Assembly (NCBI GenBank): GCA_004565275.1
Contig: SDOX01000119.1
Coordinates: 98,089 to 162,088 of the forward strand
Source of the DNA: Nannochloropsis salina CCMP1776
Taxonomy: Eukaryota; Sar; Eustigmatophyceae; Eustigmatales; Monodopsidaceae
Length of the DNA stretch: 64,000 nt
Direction: 5' to 3'
Below are positions 1 to 13,532 of the stretch, piece after piece. Made by a program: the position numbers and the translations under genes. A model generated the notes under the pieces. It saw only the letters and a list, made by a program, of their open reading frames with translations. It did no database searches and was not told the origin of the DNA. The stretch's first letter is position 1. Every line of letters starts with the position of its first letter.

Positions 1-115
1 CCTACGCAGACACCGGGAGGGGAAGAAGAGCGGTTCATTCGGATGCCCCTGCCTTATCGCGGCCCCGTTAATCCGGTACACGGCTTTGAGGGCACCTCGG
101 ACCCGTCCATCTGCC

Positions 116-153
116 CTCCCTCCCTCCCTCCCTCCCTCCCTCCCTCCCTCCCT
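116..153. repeat. (CCCT)n microsatellite in LysRS intron
   Basis: Uninterrupted CCCT units on the plus strand directly after the donor of the exon ending at 157. The transcript therefore carries GGGA repeats there. Confidence 0.9.
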
Positions 154-156
154 CAC

Positions 157-2173
<2,017 letters not shown>

Positions 2174-3333
2174 CTAGAGGGGGGAGGTAGGCAAATGGAA
2201 GGATGAAGATCAAAAATGCATGGCTAACTTCCCAAAATTGCAGCTGTTTGTACCATCCCAGCTATGGCTTGTTAGAGCAGAAAAAAGGGCTTCGACGAAG
2301 AGGACGATGGAGCAGGGCCCGTCAGGAGGAAGAAGGGGGGGTACGAAAGATAACACCAACCTTCAATTTTTTTTTCAGGGCATTTTTACTCAGAGGCTCT
2401 CCTCCGTTGCTATTTGATTCGTCAGCCATACTTGCCGGTTAATGACGGGCCCCTCTGTTTTATTTGACAAGGAAGTTGATGTTTGCCGCAAGGCTGATGG
2501 GTATGTTCATTTCTAGGATGCTGAAGCTGAGTGCTGTAAGCATTTTTTACACATTCAAAAATCGCTACTGATGTCCCGAAAGTAATGAAGCATTTCAAAA
2601 AGTCTAGACAATCGTAATTGACTTGCTATTTCATGAATTTAGTCACAGTAAAAATGCGCGGCGCTCAAAAGAAGAAATTGAGACCATCCAGCAAGCACTA
2701 GGGGGTGGGGAGGCGAGGAAACGAAAGGATAATAATACGCACACAAGCGCAGCAGCCCGCTGCACCAAGTCGCACTCAGGCAAATATATGCTCACACACA
2801 GTGTGAGTCTACCACGAGGGAATGCATCCCCGTCCCGGCCTTGTGCATTTGGTTGAACGCACAGGAGGATCAGAGCCGATGGACTCGCGCGCCGTCGCCG
2901 CGTATGAAATGTCGGGCAGAGGTCTGAGGGCTCTGCCCCGATTCACGCCTTATTTGCGACACGAGGATACGAGTGTTAGACTTTCTCTTGGCACAGCTTT
3001 GTAAACTACCGTGTATTTCTATGCCGTGCAACTTGGACTGAGTTTTTAGATGTTTTTGTGTTGAAAAATTTATTCAACGACGCTGCAGCATGCTGTTCGT
3101 ATGGAGAGTATCCGAATGAGCTCCCTCTGTGCACGACAGTAACCACCTCTATGCCTAATCTTCGACCAACATTTGCATAAGTCATACAAACATAATTGTT
3201 GGAAGTGCCCTGAATACGGGACTGGTAAAATTGGTGCTATTTGGGGTCGTCAGCTTTCGAACATCGTGTGACCTCCTCTCTTCTCGCCCATATTCTCACG
3301 GACTACGCGCAGGACAGGCGATATTGTTTGCGT
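2174..3333. other. Divergent intergenic region
   Basis: About 1.1 kb between the first recognised LysRS exon and the CRC-domain gene. It should hold the LysRS first exon and both promoters, but no convincing short first exon, RNA gene or repeat could be picked out by eye. Confidence 0.5.
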
Positions 3334-5057
3334 ATGCTATCCCACAACACACCGAGAGATCTTCCTACGAAGGTGTTGCCCTCTGCTCCCCTTCGACCTC
3401 CCGCTCGACTCTCTTCTCTCTTTTATCGCACCCCTATCGAGCCCCGCACTATTGGCAGTGCTGCCGAGCGTCGCCGTCAGCCCCGGCCCGCTTTGTCATG
3501 CAGCTGCAAGAAAAGCAATTGCCTCAAGTTGTACTGTGAATGCTTTGCCAACGGTGTTTATTGCGATGCACGCGAGTGGAAGGTGGAGGACGGAAAGGAG
3601 CTCGGAAAGGAAGGACGGGACGATGCCTGTCGCTGTAAATGCGAAGGCTGCTACAACAACCTGCCTCACGAAGCGATAAGAAGGGAAGCGATTGAAGGCA
3701 TTCTGGTTCGGAATCCTGACGCATTCAGGCCTAAAATTTTGCAGGCCGGTGTTCCACAGTCGGACTTGAGGGGCGAGATCAGGGTCAAGAAGGAGGAGGG
3801 AGGGGAAGGGGGGGCGGGGGGGGGGGGGGGAAGCGGACTGGCATGAAGAGTGGCGACGGTGTCTCCACGACAATACAGCACCAAAAGGGCTGTCACTGTA
3901 AACGGTCGCACTGTTTGAAGCGGTATTGTGAGTGCTTCCAAGCCGGGATCGCATGCGGGCCCCGGTGTAGGTGCTCCGAGTGCCGGAACAGCTTGGGCTC
4001 TGCGGCGGGGACGTCGACCGCCGCCCCGCTACCCGCTCCATACATGGATACGAAGTGGGAAGGTGGTATGGTGGGCAGAGAGGCAGGGAGAGTGGGAGGC
4101 GAGGGCCCGGCCAAGCGCCAACGCCTCGAGGTGGGAGTGGAGGAGGGGGAGGAGGCAGGGGCCGGAGGGTTCGAGATACTGGACCTGTCGGAGGAGGAAC
4201 GGCGGAGGCTCAAGAGGGAAGCACGGATCATGAAGGACGTGCTGAAGCCCCAGATGTTGGACGACATGGTCCGTTTGATGGTGAAGGCCGCCTGGGAGGA
4301 GGGAGTGAAGGTGGTGGAGGAGGAGGGGGAGGAGGGTTGGGGATGGGCTGAGGGGGATTCTCGGGAAGCAGATGGTGGGGAAGATGCAACGTCGGCGCAG
4401 AAGGGAGGGAGGGAAGGGCAAGCAGGGCAAGGTAAGGACGATGACTCCGGAGGGAAGGGTGACGAGAGGGCGGGCGGGGGGGGATCGGCGGGGAAGGGGG
4501 CCGGGTCGAAGACTGAGGCCGAGCCCGGGGTTATGCTGGAGTGCCAGGAGGAGAGTCAGGAGTGGATGGAGGGGCTGGAAGGGTCGATGGAGGAGGAGGA
4601 AGGACCTCGAGCACGGTCGGTGGGTGCGGCCGTGGGGGCAGAAGCTCGCCTCCACGGCGCGTCTTCCCGGAGGGAAACGCCCGGGGTCGAGGACTCCCTC
4701 GGGCAAGGCGCGGGATCTCTCAAGAGGAAGGAAAGGAGAGGGATGGATCCGTCGCCAGCCCTTCCCTCCCCCTCCGCTTCCTCCGCCTTTGCCTCCCGCT
4801 TGCTGCTCCGGCAGGAGGTGGCCGTGCTCGAGACGTTGGATGCGGCCTTGGACAAGATCCGGGAAATGGTGGAGATGGCTCGCGACGCGGAATGGAAACA
4901 GGAGGGCAGGGGGAGGAGGGAGGGGTTATGGGAAGGGGAGAGTGAAAGGGGGACAGGGGATGAAGGGTCCTTGAGACAGGGGGCGGGGGGCCGTGAAGGA
5001 GGAGTGGGAGAGACGGCTCCGAGCACATGCACCTATGCCTATGCTAGGCGAATGTGA
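3334..5057 (+). CDS. CRC (CXC-hinge-CXC) domain DNA-binding protein, LIN54/tesmin/TSO1-like
   Basis: Probable nuclear transcription regulator; LIN54 and TSO1 relatives bind CHR-type promoter elements through two cysteine-rich CXC motifs (family knowledge). CXC1 starts near residue 56 ([16 protein letters not shown]), with a hinge ([10 protein letters not shown]) and CXC2 near residue 155 ([16 protein letters not shown]). The two halves lie in different frames. A 95-base intron at 3784-3878, donor AGG|GTCAAG and acceptor ATACAG|CAC, joins them in phase 0 and removes a long G run, giving 542 residues. Start: first ATG of the open frame at 3334; an upstream exon is possible. The C-terminal half is Glu/Gly/Arg-rich with no other recognised domain. 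An AATAAA-like string occurs near 5370. Confidence 0.9.
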
Positions 5058-5872
5058 ACTGCAGGTGAAACACCAGGTGTACATCAAACCATTATATAAT
5101 TCAATGGATAGAGTCCGGTAGTGGCCCTTGTATTGCCTCTTCGCAAACATATGATTTTTGAGGAGCCTCATACCAGATTGTGAGGGTGGGTATCAATACA
5201 ATACTGTATGCTATCAACCCTGGTTCCTCTTCTTCCGTTTTCATTCTTCTCTACCATGCCCCTCTTTTTCCTGTTTCCCAATTTGCCCCTTTCACAGTTC
5301 ATCATAATCCCCCTATTTCTTTGCGCTTGGTCGGTAGTCAAGGATGAAGGGCTTTTTTGGCTTTACCGTAATAAAAGCCGTCTGCTCTAGCTGCTTCCCT
5401 CTTTTATTTTCTACGACGCCTTCTTGTTCTGCCCCAGCACGATACCAGCGTATCGAATATTCTCTCAACGTCATAACTCGTTCTCCTTGATGTCCCACAG
5501 GCTTGCTTCTGATTATTTGAACTGATCGGCAACCTCCTGGCTCCGGCCCTCGATAAGTGCAGACTGGCGCTGAAGGTCGCTTGCAGGAAATGACATGTTT
5601 TGTCAAACAGGATTGGGTAATATCAGGAATTTAATTGGCACGTTTGCATTGCGAAGTCGTGTCGTACACCTTTTTGGAATCCTCCAATCCAATCCTTGAC
5701 ATTTTCTACGAGATCCCCAGGGGGCCTCGCCCCGGGCACCGGACATGACTTTGGCGACTCGTCGACTAGAAGCCTCCCTTGGGCTTTCTCGTTGAGAGGA
5801 GGAAATGCGAAAGACAAGGTGGCGCCTCATGTTTGACACGACGTTGGGCCCTCCACAATCCACAGATACGCC
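5058..5872. other. Intergenic spacer
   Basis: About 815 bases between the CRC-domain gene and the TRAPPC2L gene, both on the plus strand. No supportable gene, RNA or repeat seen. Confidence 0.6.
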
Positions 5873-6454
5873 ATGATCGCCTGCATAGCTGTGGTAGGGA
5901 AGAAGAACGAGCTCCTTTACCTCAAGCCATTCCTGGCTCAAGCCGACGCAAGCAGCGACTATTTTCTCAGTTTCCATTTCATTGCCCACAGTGCCCTCGA
6001 CGCCTTTGACGAGCGTAGCAAAGCCGTGTCACGGCGACCTTCTCCTTCCTTTGCGTCGCCTACATCCACCAATGACATGTTTTTGGGATATTTATGTCCG
6101 ATCGAGGAATTTCGGGTCTACGGGTACAAGACAAGCACCCAGATCAAATTCCTGGCTATCCTCACGGAAAACAATCCTGTGCGTGAAAACGACCTGAAAA
6201 GTGTCTTTCAAGGACTGCACATCTTGTATGTCAGCTACTTGCAATCTCCCTTCTCACCCTTGACGGGTAAAATTGCCTCGGAACGCTTTTCAAAAGGAGT
6301 GGAACGGCAGGTGGTTGTGTACAATCAAAGTATAAGCTCCAACTCCGCCCATGAAGGAGGGGGCGGTCTGGCAACGTTATCTTCATCGAGGCTTTTACAA
6401 TCGACCTCTTCAATAAGTGCCTCCTTTTCTAGCTCGCTAACATCAGGCACATGA
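5873..6454 (+). CDS. TRAPP complex subunit 2-like protein (TRAPPC2L, sedlin family)
   Basis: Subunit of the TRAPP tethering complexes that act in ER-Golgi and Golgi trafficking (family knowledge). The single-exon 193-residue product matches the longin-like sedlin fold: MIACIAVVGKKNELLYL at the start, SFHFIAHSALDAFDE, then FLGYLCPIEEFRVYGY, IKFLAIL and NDLKSVFQGLHILYVSYLQSPF. It is longer than the human protein (about 140 residues) because of an insert near residue 55 and a Ser-rich tail of about 40 residues. Start chosen at the ATG that begins the first beta strand, as in homologues. It converges on the NCA2-family gene, 235 bases away. Confidence 0.9.
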   Translation: MIACIAVVGKKNELLYLKPFLAQADASSDYFLSFHFIAHSALDAFDERSKAVSRRPSPSFASPTSTNDMFLGYLCPIEEFRVYGYKTSTQIKFLAILTENNPVRENDLKSVFQGLHILYVSYLQSPFSPLTGKIASERFSKGVERQVVVYNQSISSNSAHEGGGGLATLSSSRLLQSTSSISASFSSSLTSGT

Positions 6455-6689
6455 ACATTTGTAAAAAGCTCTAAGTGTGTGCCGGGGAAAAAAATATTGA
6501 ACAACCACTGTCATAGCAGGGATCGGGATGTTTGGCAGGATTTCTTGCACGTTGTATCGGCTCGTTGTCATGTTTTTTTTTACAACACATTTCACAGTGA
6601 TTCATTGAAATTTCACAATCCTCTCAACATGCTCTCCTCCCAAAAGACTTGGGAGCGAGGTCGCTGGGACTATTCACGCCCCATGTCCC

Positions 6690-9600
6690 TCACGCCAGTA
6701 TGTCAAAGAGTGCCCCACCTCCCCCCGGAGTCCTGGACTGAAGAAAAGCGTAGGCGTTTCGGACTCGGTTCAAGGAAGTCAGCTGTTGTTCTACGGTCAA
6801 CCGCCCAGGCCCACCCAGCAGGTCGCTCATATCCTCCATCAGGGCCCGTCGCACGCCCTTCTCCAGCCGGGGGGCGTTGACCCGTAGAATGTTCTGGAAA
6901 TCTGCCACCAACAGCACCACTTCTCCCAGGCGACGGTCGTCCAACACGGTAGTTTTCGCACCGAGGGAGGACGGGAGGGAAGGAGTGACGGAGGGAGGGA
7001 GCCGTGGTGCGAGTATAAGGAGCCTCTCCAAATCACGCAGGGTGCGCCGGAGGGAGGCATGCACCCCCGATATGTTGCTGATCCGACGTGAAGCAAGAGC
7101 ACCGAGCAAGTAGAGTGACATGCGGTATGCGCAGTAGGTGAGGAGAAGCGCGGGAACGACGGCGAAGGCTTGTAGGTTCACCTTGTTCGCGTTGTAGAGG
7201 TCGTCGATGGCCTCCATGGCCACCAATAGCTGGAAAGAAGACAGGAGTGGGAGCGGAAAAGGGGATCGAAAAGGAAGGGAAAGGCGAAGTGGTGAGCGTA
7301 CAGGCAGGTGTGTCGCAGTCCTGCTTTACAGTCGACTCCAGCATGATTCCTAGCCCCGAAGTCCCGAGAAGAACCGTTGCAAGCACCATGCACACACACC
7401 GCTACACAAGCGACGCCCTTCCTCCTCCCCAGTCCAAGTCTACTGCAGGGCACTTACCTCCTTCTTCACGTACTGCATCTGGATCAAAAGCATCCGCACG
7501 ATCTTCCCACTGAACACGTTCCGTACCGCATGCCGGATCTCCTTGTCGTACTGCGCCGAGACCAAGGAGATATCCATCGCCTCCAAGGCTACCTTTTTGG
7601 TCGCGGGGTCAATGTGGGGGTAGGTGTCGTCGATGAAATCGCTCAGCATCCTCCGCAAGCTGGCTTGGGCGTCCGTGATGGCCCCTTCGTCCGTCAATCG
7701 CTGTCGCTTGTTCAGGATCAAATCCTCCAGGATGGCTTTCCCCGGTTCCAAGAACCGGTAGACCAAGAACTCCTCCGTGTTCTTCTTGGTCAGGGCGGCG
7801 GTGGCCTGGATACGTTCCCGACGCGACCAGAGCTCCGCCGTCGTCCGGAGGAAGAAGACGTAGGCTGCCCCCCGCAGGGTCCACGCCAGCCATTCGTTCA
7901 TCTTGGGCCGGTCCAGGTCGTGGGTCTCCAAGTGGCTCGCCACCCGGTTGCGGAGCGTGAGCGCGTGCCCGATGGTCAGGGAGGCACGTGGGCCCAGGTT
8001 CACCCAATTCACCGGGGAGGGAGGGGCGGGGGCGGCATCGGAAGGGATGGAGGGGCTGTCCTCGGGAGCCATGGAGGGAGTTGATCCCTCCTCACCCGCC
8101 TTTCCCTCTTCCACCGCCTCCTTGTCCCGGGACCGTCCTCCCTCCCGTAAACGCCGGCCCATTTCATGGACCGCATCCCCAACGCCTTGCTTCACGGCCC
8201 TCCAGACCTTCTCCCCTCCCCCTCCCTCCACCCCTCCCTCGCCGCCTCCCTCCCTCTCCCCCCGCCACCATCGCTCCTCCGCCCGCCGCACCGGCCGGCC
8301 CACCTCCTCCATCGCCGCCTCCGCCAAGGCCACGGCCACACAGGACCACCGCACCGCATCCCCCACCGACCAGCCCCCCGCTTGCTCGGGCCGGCTCAAG
8401 AGGTGGGCCTCCAGCGATCCGATCCGTTCCATGTGCTCCTTCAGGCGGGCGTCCAGCTCGGCCACTCGGTGGGCCTCTCGACGGGAACCGGGGTCGGACA
8501 CCCCTTCCTGTCCCCCGACCTCTTCCGCGGCCGCCGTCAAGGCCTCAGTCGTCTCTTCCTCCCCTTCCTCCCCCCCGTCCTCCTGCCCTTCCTCCTTCTC
8601 CGCCTGGCGCGGGAAGCTGAACCAACCCCGTCCTCCCCCTCCCTCCCCCCCTCCAAACAGCCCAAATCCGCTGTAGGCTGCATAGGCCTCCGCGCGCTTG
8701 GCGGCTTGCTGTCGGCGCTTCCACCCCCGCCGGGGCTTGTACCTGGCGTGCCAATACCTGCCCGGAGGCGGAGGGGTCGGGGCACAGAGGGGTGGGAGAA
8801 AAGGCGAGGAATGTTGAGGCAGAAGCCTCTGGGGCCGAGCCCATGATTCGTTCTGGTTCCATACCATGGCCAACAGGACCTTTCTCCCTCCTGCCCTCCC
8901 TCCCGCCCTCCCTCCCGCCCTCACCGATGCGCGGCCTGGACTTTCCTGGCGGATCCCAGCAAGGCGTCTCGCGCCAAGCGGGCGGTCGCGTCCCCGAGAC
9001 GGACGCTCAAAATGATCTGGCCTTGGTCGACGACGGGGAGGGAGGCCAGGGGTTGGCGGAGGGAGGGCGGGAGGGAGGGCGGGAGGGAGGTGTTGGAGGA
9101 GAGGGAGTCCGTACGGAGCGCGGCGACGAGGGGGGAGGCGGCGGGGGAAGCCGGGACGGAGGGCGGGAAGGAGGGCGGGCATTGTGCGTGGGAAAGCTCG
9201 GTGACGGCCTGGGAAAGAGATTGTACGTACTCGTCCCGCCGGGTCAGGAGGCAGGGGAGCTCCAAGGCCGCTGTCAAGAGCTGGAGCATCCCCGTTTGGC
9301 TGCTCTTCGCCCCGCTTGAGGGCGGTGGGGAAGAAGAGACAGAGGCGGGCAGGTACTTGAAATATTCGTGGGCCTCGCGTTGGAGGATGACGCCGTAGCG
9401 CTCGTAGTCCCTGTCGGCGGAGTCTAGGTGCATGTCTCGGACGGGGCGACGTTGCCACATCCCTTGCACTTTCCCCACCGTCCATCGAGCCAGCACCGCC
9501 GCGCACGCGTAGGCACCGAGGGCGACGGGAAATTTGTAGGACGCGAGCCGCCACAAGAACTTGCCGACTACCGCCACTCTCACACGCAGGAGGCCGGGCA

Positions 9601-10381
9601 GGGTCAGGGCGGTGGCTGTGACCCCGGCCAAGACCCGGTCGAGGAGGACCAGGTCCGTGAGCCCTGTCCCTTGGCAGAGGGGACCCTGGTGGGTCTTGGT
9701 CCCAGATAGCGGGGCATGTGGGGTGGACGCCGGGCTGGTGTTGTTCCCGGTGGGGGAGGAGAAGGGAGGGGGTCTTCCCTGGTCGTGGTCTTGGGGAGGC
9801 GGGGAAGGAGTCATGGAGCGGAAGTATTCCTTCATGTCCTCGAAAATATCATCCTCTTGTCGAAGGGACGGCTGCGTATTTTGGCTTCCGTCTCCCTTGT
9901 GTCCATTTGAACATTTTTCTTCTCTCTTTCCCTCACGAGGGCTTCCTCCCTGGTCCGCCCCCCCCCCTTTCCACGTTGGGATCACGTGGCTCCAGTACCT
10001 TTGCGTGTCCACTTCTGTGTTTTCCTTGGATCCTGCTCGCGTTTTTTCATTGCTGGCGGAGGGAAGATTTGGTGGTGTTGCTTTCCCCCCTTGTTTTGCC
10101 CTTGTTGAGGTTGCTACTCTCCGGCCATCCAGACCTCCTCCCCTCACGCTGTGACACCAAGGCATGCATTTATTTTCGCGCATGAAGCGCGTGGTCAACG
10201 ACGACGACAGAGACGGCGTCGCTTGCAGATGTGAGAGTACTACCCTGGAGTTGCGCGTGATGGCTTGCGCAGGATGACTCTCAAGAAAGTAAATAAAAAG
10301 CACCAGGAAAAGAGGGGGACCAGAACCCATCGCTTTCGCCTTCCTCCAACACCAGCACCGCGAGCTCACAAATCGGCACAT
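6690..10381 (-). CDS. NCA2/DGS1-family mitochondrial membrane protein
   Basis: Related to yeast NCA2 (needed for mitochondrial ATP synthase gene expression) and plant DGS1 (outer-membrane lipid homeostasis); the role here is inferred from family only. Exons 8925-10381, 7458-8757 and 6690-7229 join in phase (2, then 0) through GT-AG introns to give 1098 residues. The NCA2 region runs from the second half of exon 2 (LTIGHALTLRNRVASHLETH, EFLVYRFLEPGKAI, LLIQMQYVKKE) into exon 3 (AMEAIDDLYNANKVNLQAFA, then a hydrophobic segment VVPALLLTY). Exon 1 has a hydrophobic N-terminus (LFLVLFIYFL) and further membrane segments. The middle is a low-complexity Gly/Glu-rich insert. An alternative start lies 17 codons downstream. 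Divergent from the DZIP1-like gene. Confidence 0.85.
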
Positions 10382-10746
10382 AATGCATCAAGGGTCGTCA
10401 CTCTATCACCCCTATCACCCCTGTGTCCTTTATGCATGGGGTAGGCATGATAAGAAAGCGAAATAAGTGAGACATATGGATGCGGCCGGGGCCGATGCAG
10501 GGCCCATTGCTTGCCTGCAGCTCGCCGAAAAATGATATCGTTGGACCTGCGGGAATTTGGGGTTAGAAATTGTTTTACAACAAGCGTTTGTATCCCTTTT
10601 ACCTAAAATTTACGGGAAGTCATCAGAGTACTTAATATTGGGCTAGGATATGACGATTGTAACCGTGGAAAATATCAATGAAAATATTATTTTCTATATT
10701 CATGGGCCGAAAATTGTCTTTTTCAAGGATGATTTCGTGAAAACAC
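10382..10746. promoter_or_regulatory. Shared divergent promoter region
   Basis: 365 bases between the starts of the NCA2-family gene and the DZIP1-like gene. The half next to the DZIP1-like gene is AT-rich. No specific element can be named. Confidence 0.4.
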
Positions 10747-13098
10747 ATGCATGTAGACGTCGGCACTAAAAGTCTTTTTATCTCAATAACCTTCCGCAGA
10801 CTAATGACGAGTGATCATGCAATTCCCACCTTGCTCCAATCTCTCTACCGGTTTGAGGAGGGAAGACGAGATGCTCGGCATCATTTTCCTCGTGAGATGG
10901 CGGCTACCCTGTACGCTGAACACGGACAGAAGACATTCCGTTTCCAGCCCCGTCGGGGTAAACTCGATCTCCGGACTTTGAGCCGCCTCGATGTGGATCA
11001 CATCGCAGCGCACGCGGACATAGATGCCTTGCACCGGCACGTGGAAAATTTAACCTTTGCGGCTCTGACGGAGGAAGACCTTGCCGCGCATTCGGACCAA
11101 GCCGTGGTCAAGAGTTTCCGGCTGGCCCAGCTCGTTATCGAGTACCTCCTGAACATCCAAGACTGCCTGGCGCATCAACTGGACAGAATGGCCGTGGAGT
11201 ACGTTCGGACAGGAAGGAAGATGGCAAGGCTTCGGCAGCGTGTGAAGGCTGTAGAAGAATCTGAGCCTCCTGGACTCAACACCGCAGTCCTTCCGGCCAT
11301 GGAGACAGACACGGCCGTCTCTTTCCCGAATTCTCCCCGCCAGGGCCATCGCCACCACCACCACCGGCGTCGCCATCACCACCGTCGATATCGTAACCCT
11401 CACGAAGGGCAACGTTCGCCGATCCCAGACTCCGCCGCCCCCCTCCCCCCCACCCCGGGCGACAACACGACGTGCCAGGCTCCCCCCCAAAGCCTTCGTC
11501 TCTATGTCATATTTATAGATGGGAGCTGTGTGGTATTGACTGCTTCGCCGTCCCTGGTCGTGCGAGAACTCAAGGCTCAAATTCTGGAGCAATTACCCCC
11601 GGCAGCGGCGGCCCAAAAGTTCAAGTTGACGCGAAAGAAGCCGCGACTTCAAGACACTGAGGTGTACCTGAACCACTGTGGTCTGCGTTTACCCGAGGAC
11701 AAGACCTTGGTGGAATCGAAAGTCCCGACGGAAGCCTACCTTCTCTGCTTGGCTCAAACCGAGGAGGGGGGGGCGAGAGAGGAGGAGGCGGGGGGGAAAG
11801 CTGCTTCCAGGGTCACCCGGATGGAAAATGAGCTAGCGCGCATTTCGCGTGAGCATGCAGAGGAGCAGCAACGACTGCAAAGTGAGCAAGAGGGAGCGAT
11901 GACGCTCATTCAAGAGCGGCTCTCCTCGTTTGAACAGCAAGTTTTGAGCTTTCTCGAGCGCCAGGCACAGCCGCCGCAGCAACCACAAACACTATCCGAC
12001 CATCACAACCCACCACCTCCTCCTTCCCCTCCTCCCCTTCCTCCTCCGCCCACCCAAGCTCCTTCAGGCCCCATGCGCCCAAGGATGGACCGCCTCAGTA
12101 TCCAGGATCGGGTCTCGTTGCTCATGAGTCAAGTGGAAGGCCGGATCCTGCAGAAGGCCAAAGATACCACCTTCACGGCCACAGAAATGGCACGCGTGCG
12201 GGAACTGCGAGGGTTGCTTTCTCACGAGTTACACAGGGCAGGGAGAGAGGGTACTCCTCTGGGCGCGAGGGAAAGACATGGACGGGAACGAGCCGAGAGC
12301 CAGGAGAAGAGGGAGGGTGACAGGGAAAGAAATGGAACGGGTCCCGAGAGCACTTTCTTGGAAAGGAGGATGGCCGTGCTGAACGCCCGGCGGTTGTGTC
12401 TGCCCAGTCGGGTCACGGATGAATTAGATAAGATCCAGACCGTCAACAAGGAATCTCTCATGAAAGTGCCACCACCCTTCCACCCCAAGGCGTCCCGTAA
12501 AGCTCCACAAGACACCCTCCCAATGCTCTCTCCTTCCCCTTCTCCAGACGACACTCCTGCCTCTTGTCCGTTGCCCGTCTCTTTACGCCCTTCCTTATCT
12601 ACCCCATCTTCACAGCTACCCACCCAATCCCCCCTGAAGCCTCCGCGAAGACGACCTTCCGATTCCATTTTCCTCCCCAGTACACACGAGCCGGAGGAAC
12701 ACGAAAGAACCAAGGCCACGCACGAGGAGGCATTCGACGCAGTGCAACGTCAAGGCATGGAAGGCAAAGATAATTTCGTTTTTCATCCCAAAGATGATGA
12801 TCGCCGCCAGGATGATGAAGAAAGGATAGGTTTAGATTTGTCGACAAGTCATCTATGTGGCTCGGTCAAGGTATCTGGAGAATGCAGTCCCTCTTCCGCT
12901 CCCGTCTCCATTGTTTCCTCCATAGAGGAGGAAGTGGATAAAGCTGTCTCGATCGGTGGGTCGGAAGCGACCCTCAACACTGGCACTAACGGGCATGACG
13001 CCGTCGACTCCGAGGAGGAGGAGATAATGACAATTTTAGAGGAAGAAGACGAAGAATCAGATGCTCAGTTATCAGGAGTGGATAAGAATGGGACATAA
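10747..13098 (+). CDS. DZIP1-like protein with ubiquitin-like segment
   Basis: Single-exon protein of 783 residues. Residues about 60-155 resemble the N-terminal domain of vertebrate DZIP1/Iguana (FRFQPRRGKLDLRTLSRLDV, FRLAQLVIEYLLNIQDCLAH), a basal-body protein needed for cilium formation. A His/Arg-rich stretch follows near residues 200-220. Residues about 248-335 look like a beta-grasp ubiquitin-like domain (LRLYVIFIDGSCVVLTA, ELKAQILEQL, LPEDKTLVESKV). A coiled coil lies at about 350-405 and a long Ser/Pro/acidic tail follows. The C2H2 finger of animal DZIP1 is not seen. The start could also be the ATG at 10804. Function is inferred from the N-terminal domain only; centriole or cytoskeletal roles are possible. 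Confidence 0.65.
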   Translation: MHVDVGTKSLFISITFRRLMTSDHAIPTLLQSLYRFEEGRRDARHHFPREMAATLYAEHGQKTFRFQPRRGKLDLRTLSRLDVDHIAAHADIDALHRHVENLTFAALTEEDLAAHSDQAVVKSFRLAQLVIEYLLNIQDCLAHQLDRMAVEYVRTGRKMARLRQRVKAVEESEPPGLNTAVLPAMETDTAVSFPNSPRQGHRHHHHRRRHHHRRYRNPHEGQRSPIPDSAAPLPPTPGDNTTCQAPPQSLRLYVIFIDGSCVVLTASPSLVVRELKAQILEQLPPAAAAQKFKLTRKKPRLQDTEVYLNHCGLRLPEDKTLVESKVPTEAYLLCLAQTEEGGAREEEAGGKAASRVTRMENELARISREHAEEQQRLQSEQEGAMTLIQERLSSFEQQVLSFLERQAQPPQQPQTLSDHHNPPPPPSPPPLPPPPTQAPSGPMRPRMDRLSIQDRVSLLMSQVEGRILQKAKDTTFTATEMARVRELRGLLSHELHRAGREGTPLGARERHGRERAESQEKREGDRERNGTGPESTFLERRMAVLNARRLCLPSRVTDELDKIQTVNKESLMKVPPPFHPKASRKAPQDTLPMLSPSPSPDDTPASCPLPVSLRPSLSTPSSQLPTQSPLKPPRRRPSDSIFLPSTHEPEEHERTKATHEEAFDAVQRQGMEGKDNFVFHPKDDDRRQDDEERIGLDLSTSHLCGSVKVSGECSPSSAPVSIVSSIEEEVDKAVSIGGSEATLNTGTNGHDAVDSEEEEIMTILEEEDEESDAQLSGVDKNGT

Positions 13099-13532
13099 TT
13101 GAGTCACGTAGAGAGATCTTGTACTGAATGGGTTGACAAAGACGTGAACGTGAAATATAACGAATTGCTGCACAACACTCATATTCCGTCCCCCGCGTTT
13201 GCTACGTGACTCGGATACAGTAAGGTTATTTTGATATTAAACATAAAAATCACATGTCATTCACTCTACTGTGTATTATAACAAAAAAGATTGGATGCTT
13301 TTTTAACAAGAATGGTAAACGTGTCTTTTAGATTGGTGGGGGGTGGGGAGGTTAGAAAGCAAAAAAGGCGACTCGACACGTACTTCCTGCCAATTTGCAG
13401 TGACTCACGCACACGAATTCGGCTTTTCCTCCAATAAAGCGCGCGCAACCAACTGTTACAGGTGTAATTTGCGCGCGTGATCGTCCAATTAACTCTTCAT
13501 ACCATCAGTGGGCCCGTTCAATTCCTGTACGG
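13099..13532. other. Intergenic spacer
   Basis: 434 AT-richer bases between two plus-strand genes. Short A-rich strings near 13230-13260 could serve polyadenylation. Nothing else seen. Confidence 0.5.

Noticed and set aside
1-110. Possible next LysRS exon after the acceptor at 111
   Set aside because: In the required phase it meets a stop after 18 codons and does not resemble the expected C-terminal LysRS sequence; the true exon probably lies outside the window.
3808-3831. Frameshift in the CRC gene at a G run
   Set aside because: A phase-correct intron (3784-3878) explains the frame change better.
7377-9319. Several 130-257-codon plus-strand frames
   Set aside because: GC-rich shadows of the NCA2-family exons; Pro/Arg/Ser-rich with no conserved content.
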